In this document: positions 55,914-64,000 of the stretch, in pieces
How positions within the stretch are numbered: position 1 is the stretch's first letter
Layout: each line of letters opens with the position of its first letter
Assembly: GCF_005765165.1 (NCBI RefSeq)
Contig: NZ_VCIW01000027.1
Span: forward strand, 1-64,000
Source of the DNA: Paenibacillus antri
GTDB lineage: Bacteria; Bacillota; Bacilli; Paenibacillales; YIM-B00363
Reading direction: 5' to 3'
Length of the DNA stretch: 64,000 nucleotides
Program-made: the position numbers and the translations under genes
The notes under the pieces: generated by a model
Told to the model about the DNA's origin: nothing
Seen by the model: the letters and a program-made list of their open reading frames with translations, nothing else
Database searches by the model: none

Positions 55914-57018
55914 TGAGCTTCTCGATAGCTCCTCCGATTAATTCCAAATACTCGTCGATCGTATACGCGATCGAGAGCGGATTCGGGTTGCCGGACGCCG
56001 CGAGCGGCGTGCCGTTGCCGATAAATACGACGGAGCCTCTTTGGATCGCCGGAATTTTGCCGAGCAGCGGATCCGCTTTAACGGCTTCGTATAAGCTGTC
56101 GTCCCCATACCCGATCAAAATATCGGCATCGTACAAGATGTCGGCGTTCTCCGCGCTGATCCGCAAGTTATAGCCGTTGGGATCCTCTATGGCGTTCAGC
56201 ACGCTCTCGGGATATACCATGCCGAGCTCGATCAGGAACGCGCCGCGAGGGTCCGTATGCGTATAGATGTTGATTTTCGACATATCTTTCGCCGAGAAAT
56301 TGGCGAAGGCGACTTTCTTGCCTTGCAGCTCCGGGTAGGCGCTCGCCTTTTCCTTAATCAGATTCTCGGTATCCTTAATGAGCTGTTCGCCTTCCGCCTT
56401 CATCCCCATGCCCGTTGCATTGAAGAGGACTTGCTCGCGCCACGTCGTGACCCAAGGGCTGGTTTGGTAAGCGACGACCGGAGCGATCTGGCTCAGAATA
56501 TCGTAGTCTTCTTGCGTGATGCCGGAGTAGGCCGCGAGAATGACATCCGGATCGGCATCGGAAATCGCCTCGAAGTCAAGACCGTCCGTATCTTGGAAAA
56601 TGTTAGGGTCGCTTGCGCCTAGCTCCTCTAGCTTCGCGGCCGTCCAAGGCAGCAGTCCGCTGTCGTCCTGAACGCCGTAATTCGCCGCCGAGAAGCCTAC
56701 AGGTACGACGCCGAGAGCGAGAGCGACGTCATGATTCGCCCACTGAACGGTAACGACGCGTTCCGGCTTGCTTTCGATGACGGCTTCGCCGAAAGCATGC
56801 TTGATCACGATCGGATATTCAGAAGTTGCCTCTTCGGAAGCGGGGGGTTCCGTTGCCGGCTTTTCCGAGTTCGTCGTTTCCGTGCTGGCCGGAGCCGCCG
56901 CAGTCGGCGTCGCTTCAGGCGTCGAACTCGTCTGCGTGGCCGAGCAGCCAACGAGCAGCGCCATAGTTACGACCGAGATCAGTAATGTACGTAGAGAGAA
57001 GCTTCTTTTTCCATTCAT
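55906..57018 (-). CDS. Iron-siderophore substrate-binding lipoprotein
   Basis: This 370-residue secreted lipoprotein has a signal peptide ending in lipobox LVGC (about 23-26), then a Ser/Thr/Ala/Pro/Glu-rich linker of about 45 residues, then a FecB/FhuD-type binding domain (RVVTVQWANHDVALALGVVP, then FEAISDADPDVILAAY). The ligand is not identifiable from sequence. The preferred start is ATG at 57018 with AAGGAT spaced nine bases; an ATG four codons earlier is also possible. It is first in an operon with two Fur boxes upstream. Confidence 0.92.
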   Translation of the reverse strand: MNGKRSFSLRTLLISVVTMALLVGCSATQTSSTPEATPTAAAPASTETTNSEKPATEPPASEEATSEYPIVIKHAFGEAVIESKPERVVTVQWANHDVALALGVVPVGFSAANYGVQDDSGLLPWTAAKLEELGASDPNIFQDTDGLDFEAISDADPDVILAAYSGITQEDYDILSQIAPVVAYQTSPWVTTWREQVLFNATGMGMKAEGEQLIKDTENLIKEKASAYPELQGKKVAFANFSAKDMSKINIYTHTDPRGAFLIELGMVYPESVLNAIEDPNGYNLRISAENADILYDADILIGYGDDSLYEAVKADPLLGKIPAIQRGSVVFIGNGTPLAASGNPNPLSIAYTIDEYLELIGGAIEKLNE

Positions 57019-57074
57019 TTGCAGACCCATCCTTATCTCAATTTGATTTTATAACTTCGAGCTTCGCCAACGAA

Positions 57075-57089
57075 TGATAATCATTATCA
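57075..57089. promoter_or_regulatory. Fur box 1 (perfect 7-1-7)
   Basis: TGATAATCATTATCA is an exact match to the Bacillus Fur 7-1-7 consensus. It lies about 57 bases upstream of the binding-protein start and predicts iron repression of the operon. Confidence 0.92.
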
Positions 57090-57090
57090 T

Positions 57091-57105
57091 TGATAATGAT
57101 AATCA
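57091..57105. promoter_or_regulatory. Fur box 2 (14/15 match)
   Basis: TGATAATGATAATCA differs at one position from the 7-1-7 consensus and follows box 1 after one base. Tandem boxes favour stacking of Fur dimers. Confidence 0.85.
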
Positions 57106-57187
57106 TCCTCTTCCGGGTTGTCAACGAAAAAGTTTCTTCAAATTACCAGAGGAGGAGGAGGCGTTGCCTTGCCTCGGCAACTGGAGG

Positions 57188-57221
57188 GAATAAAATAAAG
57201 CGGCCGGGTTTCCGGCCGCTT
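57188..57221 (-). terminator. Terminator of the tetR-ABC operon
   Basis: On the minus strand AAGCGGCCGG pairs with CCGGCCGCTT around a 4-base loop, followed by TATTTTATT. It lies 30 bases after the last permease gene. Confidence 0.83.
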
Positions 57222-57251
57222 CACGATATCTCTCGAACGAACTTCAGCGCA

Positions 57252-58052
57252 TCAAACGTTCAGCTCCCGATTCAGGTACAGCATGTAAGTGGAAGCGGCC
57301 AATACCGCCGCCAGCCCGATGGAACCCAGGGCGATCCCCACGTGAATGCCATTGCCTTCTACGATGCGCGAATAGCTGAAATACTTGAACGGAGAAAGCA
57401 GATTCAGTATCGCAAGGCGATCTGTCACATCGGTAATTTTCGCGATGACGAAGGTGCCCAACAGGATCCCCGTGGCTGCGGAACCCGAGGTTTGTGGCCG
57501 CTTCAGCAGCGCCGATAACGCTGCGCCAAGCGTTAGGAAGATAAGCTGTACCAAGAACATACTCCCTAGAAACTGCACGATCTCCTTAGTAATATCCTCC
57601 CCCTGATTATAGGCAGCGACCATCAGGATGGAGGACAGGAGGGAAACGAGGTTCAGGATGACGACATTCGTTAGAGCGGCCAGCAGTTTGGCCGTGACAA
57701 TGGTCCCCCGCGACACCGGTTTGACCATCAGGAATTCGACGGTCTTATCGCGCTCCTCCTTCGCGATGATTCCGCTCCCCAGCAGGACGGCGTGAATCGC
57801 GGCCGCCAGCTCGATATACAGAAACAGCATGGCGAAAAAACCGCTCATTTGCGCGACGTCGAACGACCCGATGCCCAATAAAGCCTTTAAGGTTTGCGGC
57901 AGGTTGTCAAACACGGCGCCGCCGGCTCCGCCGGCAGTATAAGCCGTATATTTGCTCATCCCGCTGACGACCAGCAAGAACATGCCTACGCTCCATATGA
58001 TTAGGGATTTCCGGTGCGCCTTCAGTTCCCTCAGGAAAATATTCATCGCCAA
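57252..58052 (-). CDS. ABC-2 type transporter permease, second
   Basis: This 266-residue protein with six membrane segments and an N-terminal FLRELKAHRKSLIIW looks like the NatB/ABC-2 family used in exporters. The adjacent gene upstream encodes a paralogue with similar length and layout (KTVEFLMVKPVSRGTIVTAK versus RTADFLLVKPVSRAAIVSAK), so the pair arose by tandem duplication and probably forms a heterodimer. Confidence 0.85.
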   Translation of the reverse strand: MAMNIFLRELKAHRKSLIIWSVGMFLLVVSGMSKYTAYTAGGAGGAVFDNLPQTLKALLGIGSFDVAQMSGFFAMLFLYIELAAAIHAVLLGSGIIAKEERDKTVEFLMVKPVSRGTIVTAKLLAALTNVVILNLVSLLSSILMVAAYNQGEDITKEIVQFLGSMFLVQLIFLTLGAALSALLKRPQTSGSAATGILLGTFVIAKITDVTDRLAILNLLSPFKYFSYSRIVEGNGIHVGIALGSIGLAAVLAASTYMLYLNRELNV

Positions 58053-58083
58053 GCCTCCCGATCGATGGATTCCGGTAAGCCGC

Positions 58084-58887
58084 TCAGCTTACGGAAGGAA
58101 TATCCTTCTTCAAATACACGATATACCCCAACGCTACCGCAGCGACGATAACCACGGCGCTGGCAACGAGATAGGGCGTCTCGTATCCCGCATGGGCCAA
58201 GATGTAGGTAGTATTGAAATATTTAAAGGGGGAGAGAAACCGTGCCGCTCCTTCTTCTTTGCCGGCGGCGAGCAATGCTCCGATCATATACAAACCGAAC
58301 ACAACGCCCAGCGATAACGGAAGCACGCTGCGGAGCTTGGCGAAAAATACGGAGACCGCCATGCCGATGGCCAGGAACATCAGTTGGATGAAAAACAGGG
58401 TCAGGTTAATCAGAAAGAATAGGGTTTGGCTGAAATCCTCGGTTTTTACGCCGTTGGCGATGATCGACGCGGCTAGGTAAAAAACGGTGTCTACAGCGAT
58501 TATGATGGAACATGCGGCCAGGAGCTTAGCGCTGACGATCGCAGCGCGCGAAACGGGCTTCACCAGCAGGAAATCCGCCGTTCTCTCCCGAGTTTCTTTG
58601 GAAAGAATAGAAACGCCGAGATTCATCGCCTGAATCGCCCCGCATAACGCAATAAAAGAGAATATCATGGAATATAATCCAAGGATGGAGGTGATCGTAT
58701 CCAAATCGATGCCAAGCATCGCCCTGACTGTTTCCGGATAACTGCCGAGCAGATTTTTGAAATCTTCCGCGTCGCTCGCCAAGCTCGGATAGAGGGATAA
58801 ATAAATAGCGGCTAAAGCGATCATGGCGCAGGTCCAGACGAGGGCGGATTTCCTCATGGATTTGAGCTCATGCATATACATATTCAT
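58084..58887 (-). CDS. ABC-2 type transporter permease, first
   Basis: This 267-residue membrane protein is a paralogue of the next gene (shared VKPVSRxxIVxAKLLAA segment, about residue 110). It lies six bases after the ATPase gene and begins MNMYMHELKSMRKSALVWTC. It probably forms half of the export channel. Confidence 0.85.
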   Translation of the reverse strand: MNMYMHELKSMRKSALVWTCAMIALAAIYLSLYPSLASDAEDFKNLLGSYPETVRAMLGIDLDTITSILGLYSMIFSFIALCGAIQAMNLGVSILSKETRERTADFLLVKPVSRAAIVSAKLLAACSIIIAVDTVFYLAASIIANGVKTEDFSQTLFFLINLTLFFIQLMFLAIGMAVSVFFAKLRSVLPLSLGVVFGLYMIGALLAAGKEEGAARFLSPFKYFNTTYILAHAGYETPYLVASAVVIVAAVALGYIVYLKKDIPSVS

Positions 58888-58893
58888 GATGGA

Positions 58894-59775
58894 TTAGTCC
58901 CCCTTCATGTAGTAATGCATGAAGATCTCTTCTAAATCGGGCTCCGCGATAGTAATATTGGTCAACTCGATTTCGGCAACCCTTCTCATGATCGCGTTGA
59001 TGTTGCCTCGGAAGATGAAGCTAGCCGTATTGCCTTTCAACTCGATATTGCTGACCCCGTCCATCTCAAGGGCCGCTTTGGCGATCCCGGATTTGGCCTC
59101 GAGGCTGATTTTTTTGTAGCTGTTCTCCTGCAGGTCGCTTATCTTCTCCTGCTTGATGATCCGCCCATCTTTAATGAAGGCCACGCGGTCGCACATCTTT
59201 TGCACTTCGCTCAGGATGTGAGAAGAGAAAAACACGGCAGCGCCCTTTTGGTTTTCCTGCGCGATGAGCTCGAAGAACTTCTGTTGCATCAATGGATCGA
59301 GTCCGCTTGTGGGCTCGTCAAGAATGATCAATTTAGGCTCATGAAGCAGCCCCTGTACGATGCCGACCTTTTTCTTATTGCCGAAGGAGAGGTCGTCGAT
59401 TTTCTTCTTCAGATCCAAGTCCATCATCTCGGATAGTTCCTTGATCCGTTTCATGCAATCCTTCTTATAGAAGCTCGCGGAATATTTCAGCAGGTCGATA
59501 ACGCGCATCCCGTCATAATAGAAAACCTCCGAAGGCAGATAACCCAGCTCCTTCCGGATTTCGGGGTGCTCGCTGCAGCTCTTGCCGAAGATGGTCGCGC
59601 TGCCGCTCGTAGCATGAACGAGTCCGAGCAACGTCCGGATCGTCGTCGATTTTCCCGCCCCATTAGGACCGATAAAACCGAAAACTTCTCCGTGCTCCAC
59701 CTTCAAATTCACGTCCGTAATCCCTCTGGCATTGCCGTATGTTTTCGTGAGAGCCTTCAATTCAATAACGCTCAT
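58894..59775 (-). CDS. ABC exporter ATP-binding protein
   Basis: This 293-residue ATPase has Walker A GPNGAGKSTTIRTLL (about 36-50), signature LSFGNKKKVGIVQ (about 134-146) and Walker B KLIILDEPTSGLDPLM. The signature is a variant of LSGGQ. It resembles the BcrA/CcmA type used with ABC-2 permeases, often in antibiotic self-protection or resistance, though the substrate is not shown by sequence. Confidence 0.9.
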   Translation of the reverse strand: MSVIELKALTKTYGNARGITDVNLKVEHGEVFGFIGPNGAGKSTTIRTLLGLVHATSGSATIFGKSCSEHPEIRKELGYLPSEVFYYDGMRVIDLLKYSASFYKKDCMKRIKELSEMMDLDLKKKIDDLSFGNKKKVGIVQGLLHEPKLIILDEPTSGLDPLMQQKFFELIAQENQKGAAVFFSSHILSEVQKMCDRVAFIKDGRIIKQEKISDLQENSYKKISLEAKSGIAKAALEMDGVSNIELKGNTASFIFRGNINAIMRRVAEIELTNITIAEPDLEEIFMHYYMKGD

Positions 59776-59793
59776 AGTACGCCCTCCTCTTCG

Positions 59794-60423
59794 TTATCGA
59801 CCGTCCGATCCCAAATATTCCGGCTTGTAAAAATGAGACTTCAGCATATCGATGCAACGGGAAAAATCGTTCGCGATGGCCCTGATATCGAGTTTGTCGT
59901 TCTTGGACATCTGACTCGCGCTTCCTTCCGCCATCCACGTCAGCATGCTTAACAGCAGATTCATATCGATGCCGTCCTTGAATTTCGATTCATCCACGCC
60001 GGTAAAGGCGATTTTGCGCCGAATCTCCTCCCCTGCGGCTAATATCGATGCAATGTCCTGCCGTACTTCCTCATTCGTTTCAAAATATACGTTCATTAAA
60101 AAGGCAAGGACGGCCGGATGCTTCTCGATCACGGCAACTTTGATCTCCGTGGCTTGTTTCAATCGATCGAAAAAATCCGTTACCATGCGATCGAACTTGG
60201 CTTCGATTTCATTCATCACTAAATCGCTGCAGTAGTTGATCAAATACAGATACAGCGCTTTTTTCGTGCCGAAATAGTGGAACACCATCGCTTTCGAAAT
60301 TCCGGCCTTCGCGGCGATGTCGGAAATCGACGTCTTCTTGTAACCGTTCGTTCCGAAGCACACCAGCGCGGCATCGACAAAGCCGTGTTGCTTCTCGAGA
60401 GGGATGCTCAAAAATTTCTCCAT
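59794..60423 (-). CDS. TetR-family transcriptional regulator
   Basis: This 209-residue repressor has an N-terminal helix-turn-helix (KTSISDIAAKAGISKAMVFH, about 29-48) and a C-terminal ligand-binding domain typical of TetR proteins. It is first in the operon with the ABC exporter. Tandem palindromes in its promoter suggest autoregulation. The ATG at 60423 with AAGGAAGTG upstream is preferred over one eight codons earlier. Confidence 0.92.
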   Translation of the reverse strand: MEKFLSIPLEKQHGFVDAALVCFGTNGYKKTSISDIAAKAGISKAMVFHYFGTKKALYLYLINYCSDLVMNEIEAKFDRMVTDFFDRLKQATEIKVAVIEKHPAVLAFLMNVYFETNEEVRQDIASILAAGEEIRRKIAFTGVDESKFKDGIDMNLLLSMLTWMAEGSASQMSKNDKLDIRAIANDFSRCIDMLKSHFYKPEYLGSDGR

Positions 60424-60448
60424 AGGGTTCACTTCCTTGCGAGTCATA

Positions 60449-60461
60449 AACCGATTCGGTT
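60449..60461. promoter_or_regulatory. Palindromic operator 1 of the tetR operon
   Basis: AACCGATTCGGTT is a perfect palindrome between the -10 and the tetR start. Its centre is 33 bases (about three helical turns) from operator 2, so two dimers could bind the same face. Confidence 0.8.
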
Positions 60462-60467
60462 GATAAA

Positions 60468-60496
60468 ATCGTACTGCGATTAACCGATTCGGTCAA
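60468..60496 (-). promoter_or_regulatory. Promoter of the tetR-ABC operon
   Basis: On the minus strand there is a TTGACC -35 (60496-60491), a 17-base spacer and a TACGAT -10 (60473-60468). The -35 lies inside operator 2, so repressor binding would block RNA polymerase. Confidence 0.65.
60482..60494. promoter_or_regulatory. Palindromic operator 2 of the tetR operon
   Basis: AACCGATTCGGTC, one base from the perfect palindrome of operator 1, overlaps the -35 element. Confidence 0.8.
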
Positions 60497-60616
60497 TAGG
60501 GAAAATCACATGCTGGATAGGTAAGAAATATCCCGATCGTATAGGAGATCCTCCTCTAAAACCCGGGAAACGAAAACGATTAATCTAAGAGTAACGAAGA
60601 GGAGGAGGAGATAGGA

Positions 60617-61030
60617 ATGTCGAAAAGTAACGTGAACGAGATCGAAGGCGTAGTACCGAAGCTGCCTAGAATTTTACTGACCATCCCGGCGGTTCTTCTA
60701 TTCTTTATTGGACTATCCGGCGAGAACGGTCCTTTCGGTCCGGGTTCGGTCATTCACGCGTTTATGAGCTCGCAGGCTACCGATGAGGTGCTTCAGCTTC
60801 GAATGCAAGGCACCGCCGTCTTGGGGATGGTTCTGTTCAGCCTCTTTATTACGTACGGAGGATTTCGCCTCGGACAGCGTTGGGCTTGGTACGCGTTATG
60901 GTATTGGCCGGTATTTTTTATTCTGCACATTACGGCATTCGGGACGTGGATCCCCGATCTTCCATTGGCCATAGTATCGGGTATCGCTCTTCTACTGCCA
61001 TATCGACGATTTTTTCCCAAGGAATCATGA
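60617..61030 (+). CDS. Hypothetical membrane protein, 137 residues
   Basis: This small membrane protein has about four hydrophobic segments (around 20-37, 66-83, 92-110 and 113-129) and a conserved-looking RLGQRWAWYALWYWPVFF. No family is recognised. GAGGAGGAG precedes the ATG. It lies 45 bases before the histidine kinase gene and may share its transcript. Confidence 0.75.
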   Translation: MSKSNVNEIEGVVPKLPRILLTIPAVLLFFIGLSGENGPFGPGSVIHAFMSSQATDEVLQLRMQGTAVLGMVLFSLFITYGGFRLGQRWAWYALWYWPVFFILHITAFGTWIPDLPLAIVSGIALLLPYRRFFPKES

Positions 61031-61074
61031 ACCTAGCTGTCGGAGATCGGATCTAACTAAGGGCCGGTGAGAGG

Positions 61075-63186
61075 ATGAAAGCAAAAGGGAACGGAGATTC
61101 CGGATATGATCCATTTCGGGCACGCTTGATGAGCGCTGCCCCTTTTTTGTTGTTACGATGCGGGTTTGCAATGTTATTTATTCTTTCTTGCATTGTCATG
61201 ACGGCTGAAGCGTGGGCCAAGGCTGAAATGTTACAGACGATATGCGGGGAGAGGAGCGGCACGTGCGTTCCCTTCCAACTGACTTCCGCCGAAGCCGATC
61301 GGCTGGTCGCCTCAGGACTATCCGTTCCTTTTTACGCCTATTTCAGCGCTGTTCTCGACGGGGTTCGATACATTGGTTTCTTGTCGATTGCGCTGCTCTT
61401 ATTTTTGAAGAAGTCCAGAGATGCCATGCCGATGTATGCATCGTTTACATTAGCTGCGGCAGCCCCGATCTTCTCGCTTGGATACTTGGAATATACTTCG
61501 CAGACATTCCACGTCATCGAGAATTTCGTTTTCATTATCGGTTGGATTCTCATCATGCCATTCTTCTATTTATACCCAAGCGGTCGCTTCGTTCCGAAAT
61601 GGACCCGGATTCTCTTCGTTCCATGGGCGCTTATCGCGATAGGGATGACGTATTTCCCGGGATCGGTTCTGGATCCCGGAAGCTGGCCCGGTTGGCTGGA
61701 TGTGCCTGGTATCGTCTTCTTTCACGTCAGCGCGATCTTTGCTCAGCTGTATCGTTATCGGAAGCACTCCGACTTCCAAGAAAAACAACAGACCCAATGG
61801 TTCGTATTCGGAGCCGTCCTTGTTCTCGTCGGGATTCCGGCGATGGGATTGTTGGAGTTCATATTCGAATCGAATCCGACCGGTATATTATTCGCACAGC
61901 TCGGGCGTTCCGTCATTCCGTTGGCGCTGCCTTGCGCGATAGCCATCGGTATATTGAGATTCCGGCTTTGGGATATCGACATTTTATGGAGAAGAACCTT
62001 TATTTACGCGGGCATGACGATTTTCATCATCGCAACGTATGCATTAACAGCCGCAAGTATAAGCGAGTTGCTGCGGGTGCGCGATAATTTCTGGTCCTCA
62101 TTGTTTGCGGCGGCGCTAGTAGGCATTCTGTTTCAACCTGTTCGGGAATGGGTGCAGAGAATCGTGAATCGATTATTCTTCGGAGACAGAGAAGAGCCCT
62201 ATGCCGTCCTTGCACGCCTTGGAAAGCTGTTGGAGGGAACCTTCCACCAAGATGATGTGCTTCAAGTCCTTTGTTCGACGATCAGAGAAGCATTGAAGCT
62301 GCCCTATGCAGAGGTCTTATTGCAACAAGGCGACAGCTTCGTCACCGCGGCTTCTTCGGGAGTTCATAGTCCAATCGAAGTGAAGATACCGTTTTACCAC
62401 GGCAAACAGCTTCTTGGCTTTTTGCAACTAGCGGCAAGAAGTCCCGGAGAAGGATTCTCTTCGAAAGATCGGAGCTTATTAGAAGACTTGGCGGGTCAAG
62501 CAGGCAAAGCCATCGCGAACGTAAGATTGAGCGAGGAATTAAAACAGTCCCGAACCGCCTTGGTCAAGTCCAGGGAAGAGGATCGTAAGCGACTGAAGCG
62601 GGACATTCATGACGGAATCGGTTCCAATCTGGCGGCCTTTCATATGCAAACTTACAACCTGATGAAATCTATAAGGAGTGATCCGGATAAGGCCGTAAGG
62701 ATCGCGGAATTGCTGCGGCAGGAAATCAAGAGCACCATTATGGAGGTACGCCGTATCGTATATGACTTGAGGCCTCATGCACTGGACGAATTGGGACTCG
62801 TCGCTGCGATTAAAGCGTATGCATCGAATTTGACATTCGAGAACGATTCCTTACTCATTACGGTTGATGCCCCCGAGCCGCTGCCTGTACTGCCGGCAGC
62901 GGTCGAAGTCGCCGTATACCGCATCGCATCCGAGGCGTTGACCAATGTGCAAAAGCACGCGTCCGCCGATCGATGCACGGTTCGGATCCAAGTCGGCGAA
63001 GGGGTACGCTTGGAGGTTTCCGACAACGGGGTCGGAGTGCCGTCAACCTACGTTGCAGGAGTAGGGATATTTTCGATGATGGAGAGAGCTTCGGAAATCG
63101 GGGGAACTTTCGAGATGAGTTCCAAGCCCGGTAAAGGGACTCGAATCTCAGTTACAGTACCGACGACAGGAGAGATCAATCAATGA
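61075..63186 (+). CDS. Sensor histidine kinase (NarL/DegS type)
   Basis: This 703-residue kinase has an N-terminal membrane domain of about eight segments (about 20-345), a GAF-like region (about 370-475), and HisKA_3 with phospho-acceptor histidine in RDIHDGIGSNLAAF (about 517-530). A HATPase domain follows with SDNGVGVP and KPGKGTRISV. The sensor input is unknown. It is translationally coupled to the regulator gene (ATGA overlap). Confidence 0.92.
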   Translation: MKAKGNGDSGYDPFRARLMSAAPFLLLRCGFAMLFILSCIVMTAEAWAKAEMLQTICGERSGTCVPFQLTSAEADRLVASGLSVPFYAYFSAVLDGVRYIGFLSIALLLFLKKSRDAMPMYASFTLAAAAPIFSLGYLEYTSQTFHVIENFVFIIGWILIMPFFYLYPSGRFVPKWTRILFVPWALIAIGMTYFPGSVLDPGSWPGWLDVPGIVFFHVSAIFAQLYRYRKHSDFQEKQQTQWFVFGAVLVLVGIPAMGLLEFIFESNPTGILFAQLGRSVIPLALPCAIAIGILRFRLWDIDILWRRTFIYAGMTIFIIATYALTAASISELLRVRDNFWSSLFAAALVGILFQPVREWVQRIVNRLFFGDREEPYAVLARLGKLLEGTFHQDDVLQVLCSTIREALKLPYAEVLLQQGDSFVTAASSGVHSPIEVKIPFYHGKQLLGFLQLAARSPGEGFSSKDRSLLEDLAGQAGKAIANVRLSEELKQSRTALVKSREEDRKRLKRDIHDGIGSNLAAFHMQTYNLMKSIRSDPDKAVRIAELLRQEIKSTIMEVRRIVYDLRPHALDELGLVAAIKAYASNLTFENDSLLITVDAPEPLPVLPAAVEVAVYRIASEALTNVQKHASADRCTVRIQVGEGVRLEVSDNGVGVPSTYVAGVGIFSMMERASEIGGTFEMSSKPGKGTRISVTVPTTGEINQ

Positions 63187-63827
63187 CAGAGAAGATTCGT
63201 ATTCTGATCGCGGACGATCATCCCTTGTTTCGAAAAGGGCTGAGAGCGATGCTGGAAAGTCAAGACCGGATGGAGGTCATTGGGGAAGCCGCGAACGGGG
63301 CAGAAGCTGTGGAGCTTGCCCTAGCGAACAAACCCGATGTCGTGCTCATGGACCTGCAGATGCCCGGAGGCGGGGGGATCGCGTCTACCCGACGAATCAG
63401 GGATGGCATGCCGTCGATTAAAGTGTTGGTGCTTACTTTATTCGAGGACAACGAATCCGTATTTATGTCGCTTCGCGCCGGAGCGTCGGGTTATATTCTG
63501 AAAGATGCGGAGGAAGAGGAAGTGTTCAGGGCCATACTTGCCGTTGCCAATGGAGAGGCCATCTTCAGCCCTGCCGTCGCTTCCCGCGTTCTTGCCTTCT
63601 TCTCCAATAAGCATATCTCGGCGCCGAAGGAAATCTTCCCCATGCTGACGGAGCGGGAGCGGGAAATTCTCGTACTCCTTGCGAAAGGGAAATCGAATTC
63701 AGGAATTGCAAAGGAACTCCGCCTTAGCGTAAAAACAGTCAGTAATTATGTATCCAATATATTCAATAAGCTGCAGGTAGCGGATCGTGCGGAAGCGATG
63801 CTGCGCGCGAAGGAAGCCGGATTGTAA
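63183..63827 (+). CDS. Response regulator (NarL/FixJ type)
   Basis: This 214-residue regulator has a receiver domain with ILIADDHPLFRKGL and the phosphorylated Asp in DVVLMDLQMPGGGG (about 56), and a LuxR-type helix-turn-helix (LTEREREILVLLAKGKSNSG to LRLSVKTVSNYV). It pairs with the kinase just upstream. Target genes are not evident. Confidence 0.94.
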   Translation: MTEKIRILIADDHPLFRKGLRAMLESQDRMEVIGEAANGAEAVELALANKPDVVLMDLQMPGGGGIASTRRIRDGMPSIKVLVLTLFEDNESVFMSLRAGASGYILKDAEEEEVFRAILAVANGEAIFSPAVASRVLAFFSNKHISAPKEIFPMLTEREREILVLLAKGKSNSGIAKELRLSVKTVSNYVSNIFNKLQVADRAEAMLRAKEAGL

Positions 63828-63850
63828 AGTGGAAAACTTTGGGGGGCGCG

Positions 63851-64000
63851 ATGCAATTGAACAAGAAGGTCTTGGAGCATGCGTACGAGGCGATCGGCCA
63901 AACGCCCATCGTGCGATTGAGTCGGATGACCCGGGACGTAGAGGGAGAAATCTTCGCCAAGTTGGAGTATCTCAATCCGGGCTTCAGCAAAAAAGGTAGA
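63851..64000 (+). CDS. PLP-dependent cysteine synthase-like enzyme, 5' part
   Basis: Only the first 50 codons are present. The segment AIGQTPIVRLSRM and FAKLEYLNPGFSKKGR match the start of the cysteine synthase / cystathionine beta-synthase family, with the PLP-binding lysine expected in SKK. The usual residue after KK is Asp (KKDR); here it is Gly. The gene runs off the right edge. Confidence 0.85.
   Translation, partial: MQLNKKVLEHAYEAIGQTPIVRLSRMTRDVEGEIFAKLEYLNPGFSKKGR

Overview
The window looks like the replication-origin region of a spore-forming, high-G+C member of the Paenibacillaceae (Paenibacillus or Cohnella type). The evidence is the gene order rnpA-rpmH / oriC / dnaA-dnaN-yaaA-recF-remB-gyrB-gyrA on one side and spoIIIJ-jag-mnmE-mnmG-rsmG-noc-soj-spo0J on the other. 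Also present are YyaC, Noc, the WalRK(HIJ) cluster and GdpP, and Bacillus-type parS and DnaA-trio sequences. Family and product calls are read from motifs and remembered homologues; no database search was run.

Layout. Positions 1-289 hold the 5' end of a 16S rRNA gene on the minus strand, with its leader, boxA and promoter. Positions 585-12248 hold minus-strand genes pointing away from the origin: an HD-GYP phosphodiesterase, gyrA, an ArsB-type arsenite permease placed between gyrA and gyrB, gyrB, remB, recF, yaaA, dnaN and dnaA. The origin is bipartite: an array of DnaA boxes upstream of dnaA (12407-12624), and an unwinding element with DnaA boxes and DnaA-trios between dnaA and dnaN (10719-10845). 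From 12756 to about 45.3 kb nearly all genes are on the plus strand, again co-directional with replication. They cover rpmH-rnpA-spoIIIJ-jag, tRNA modification, chromosome segregation (noc, soj, spo0J with two parS sites), small conserved genes, a tRNA-Ser(CGA), rpsF-ssb-rpsR, gdpP-rplI-dnaC, purA, an M23 peptidase, walRKHIJ, htrA and rlmH.

After rlmH the conserved backbone stops. Positions 45.3-52.9 kb have visibly lower G+C by eye and hold accessory genes: a methyltransferase with a TPR-like tail, a broken P-loop ATPase/GNAT-like/HTH gene, a RhlA-like alpha/beta hydrolase, a BCCT osmolyte transporter, and a membrane protein behind a palindromic operator. Positions 53-57.1 kb are a Fur-boxed siderophore-type iron uptake operon. 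Positions 57.2-60.5 kb are a TetR-controlled ABC exporter operon with tandem operators. Positions 60.6-63.8 kb hold a small membrane protein and a NarL-type two-component system. The window ends inside a cysteine-synthase-like gene.

Several genes use non-ATG starts supported by ribosome binding sites (dnaA GTG, rnpA GTG; dnaN, spoIIIJ, soj, spo0J and ssb TTG). No insertion sequence, prophage or CRISPR array was seen. No convincing undescribed system was found. The least explained parts are the accessory block after rlmH, the element between dnaA and dnaN with DnaA boxes inside a long inverted repeat, and three small or hypothetical genes with good ribosome binding sites.
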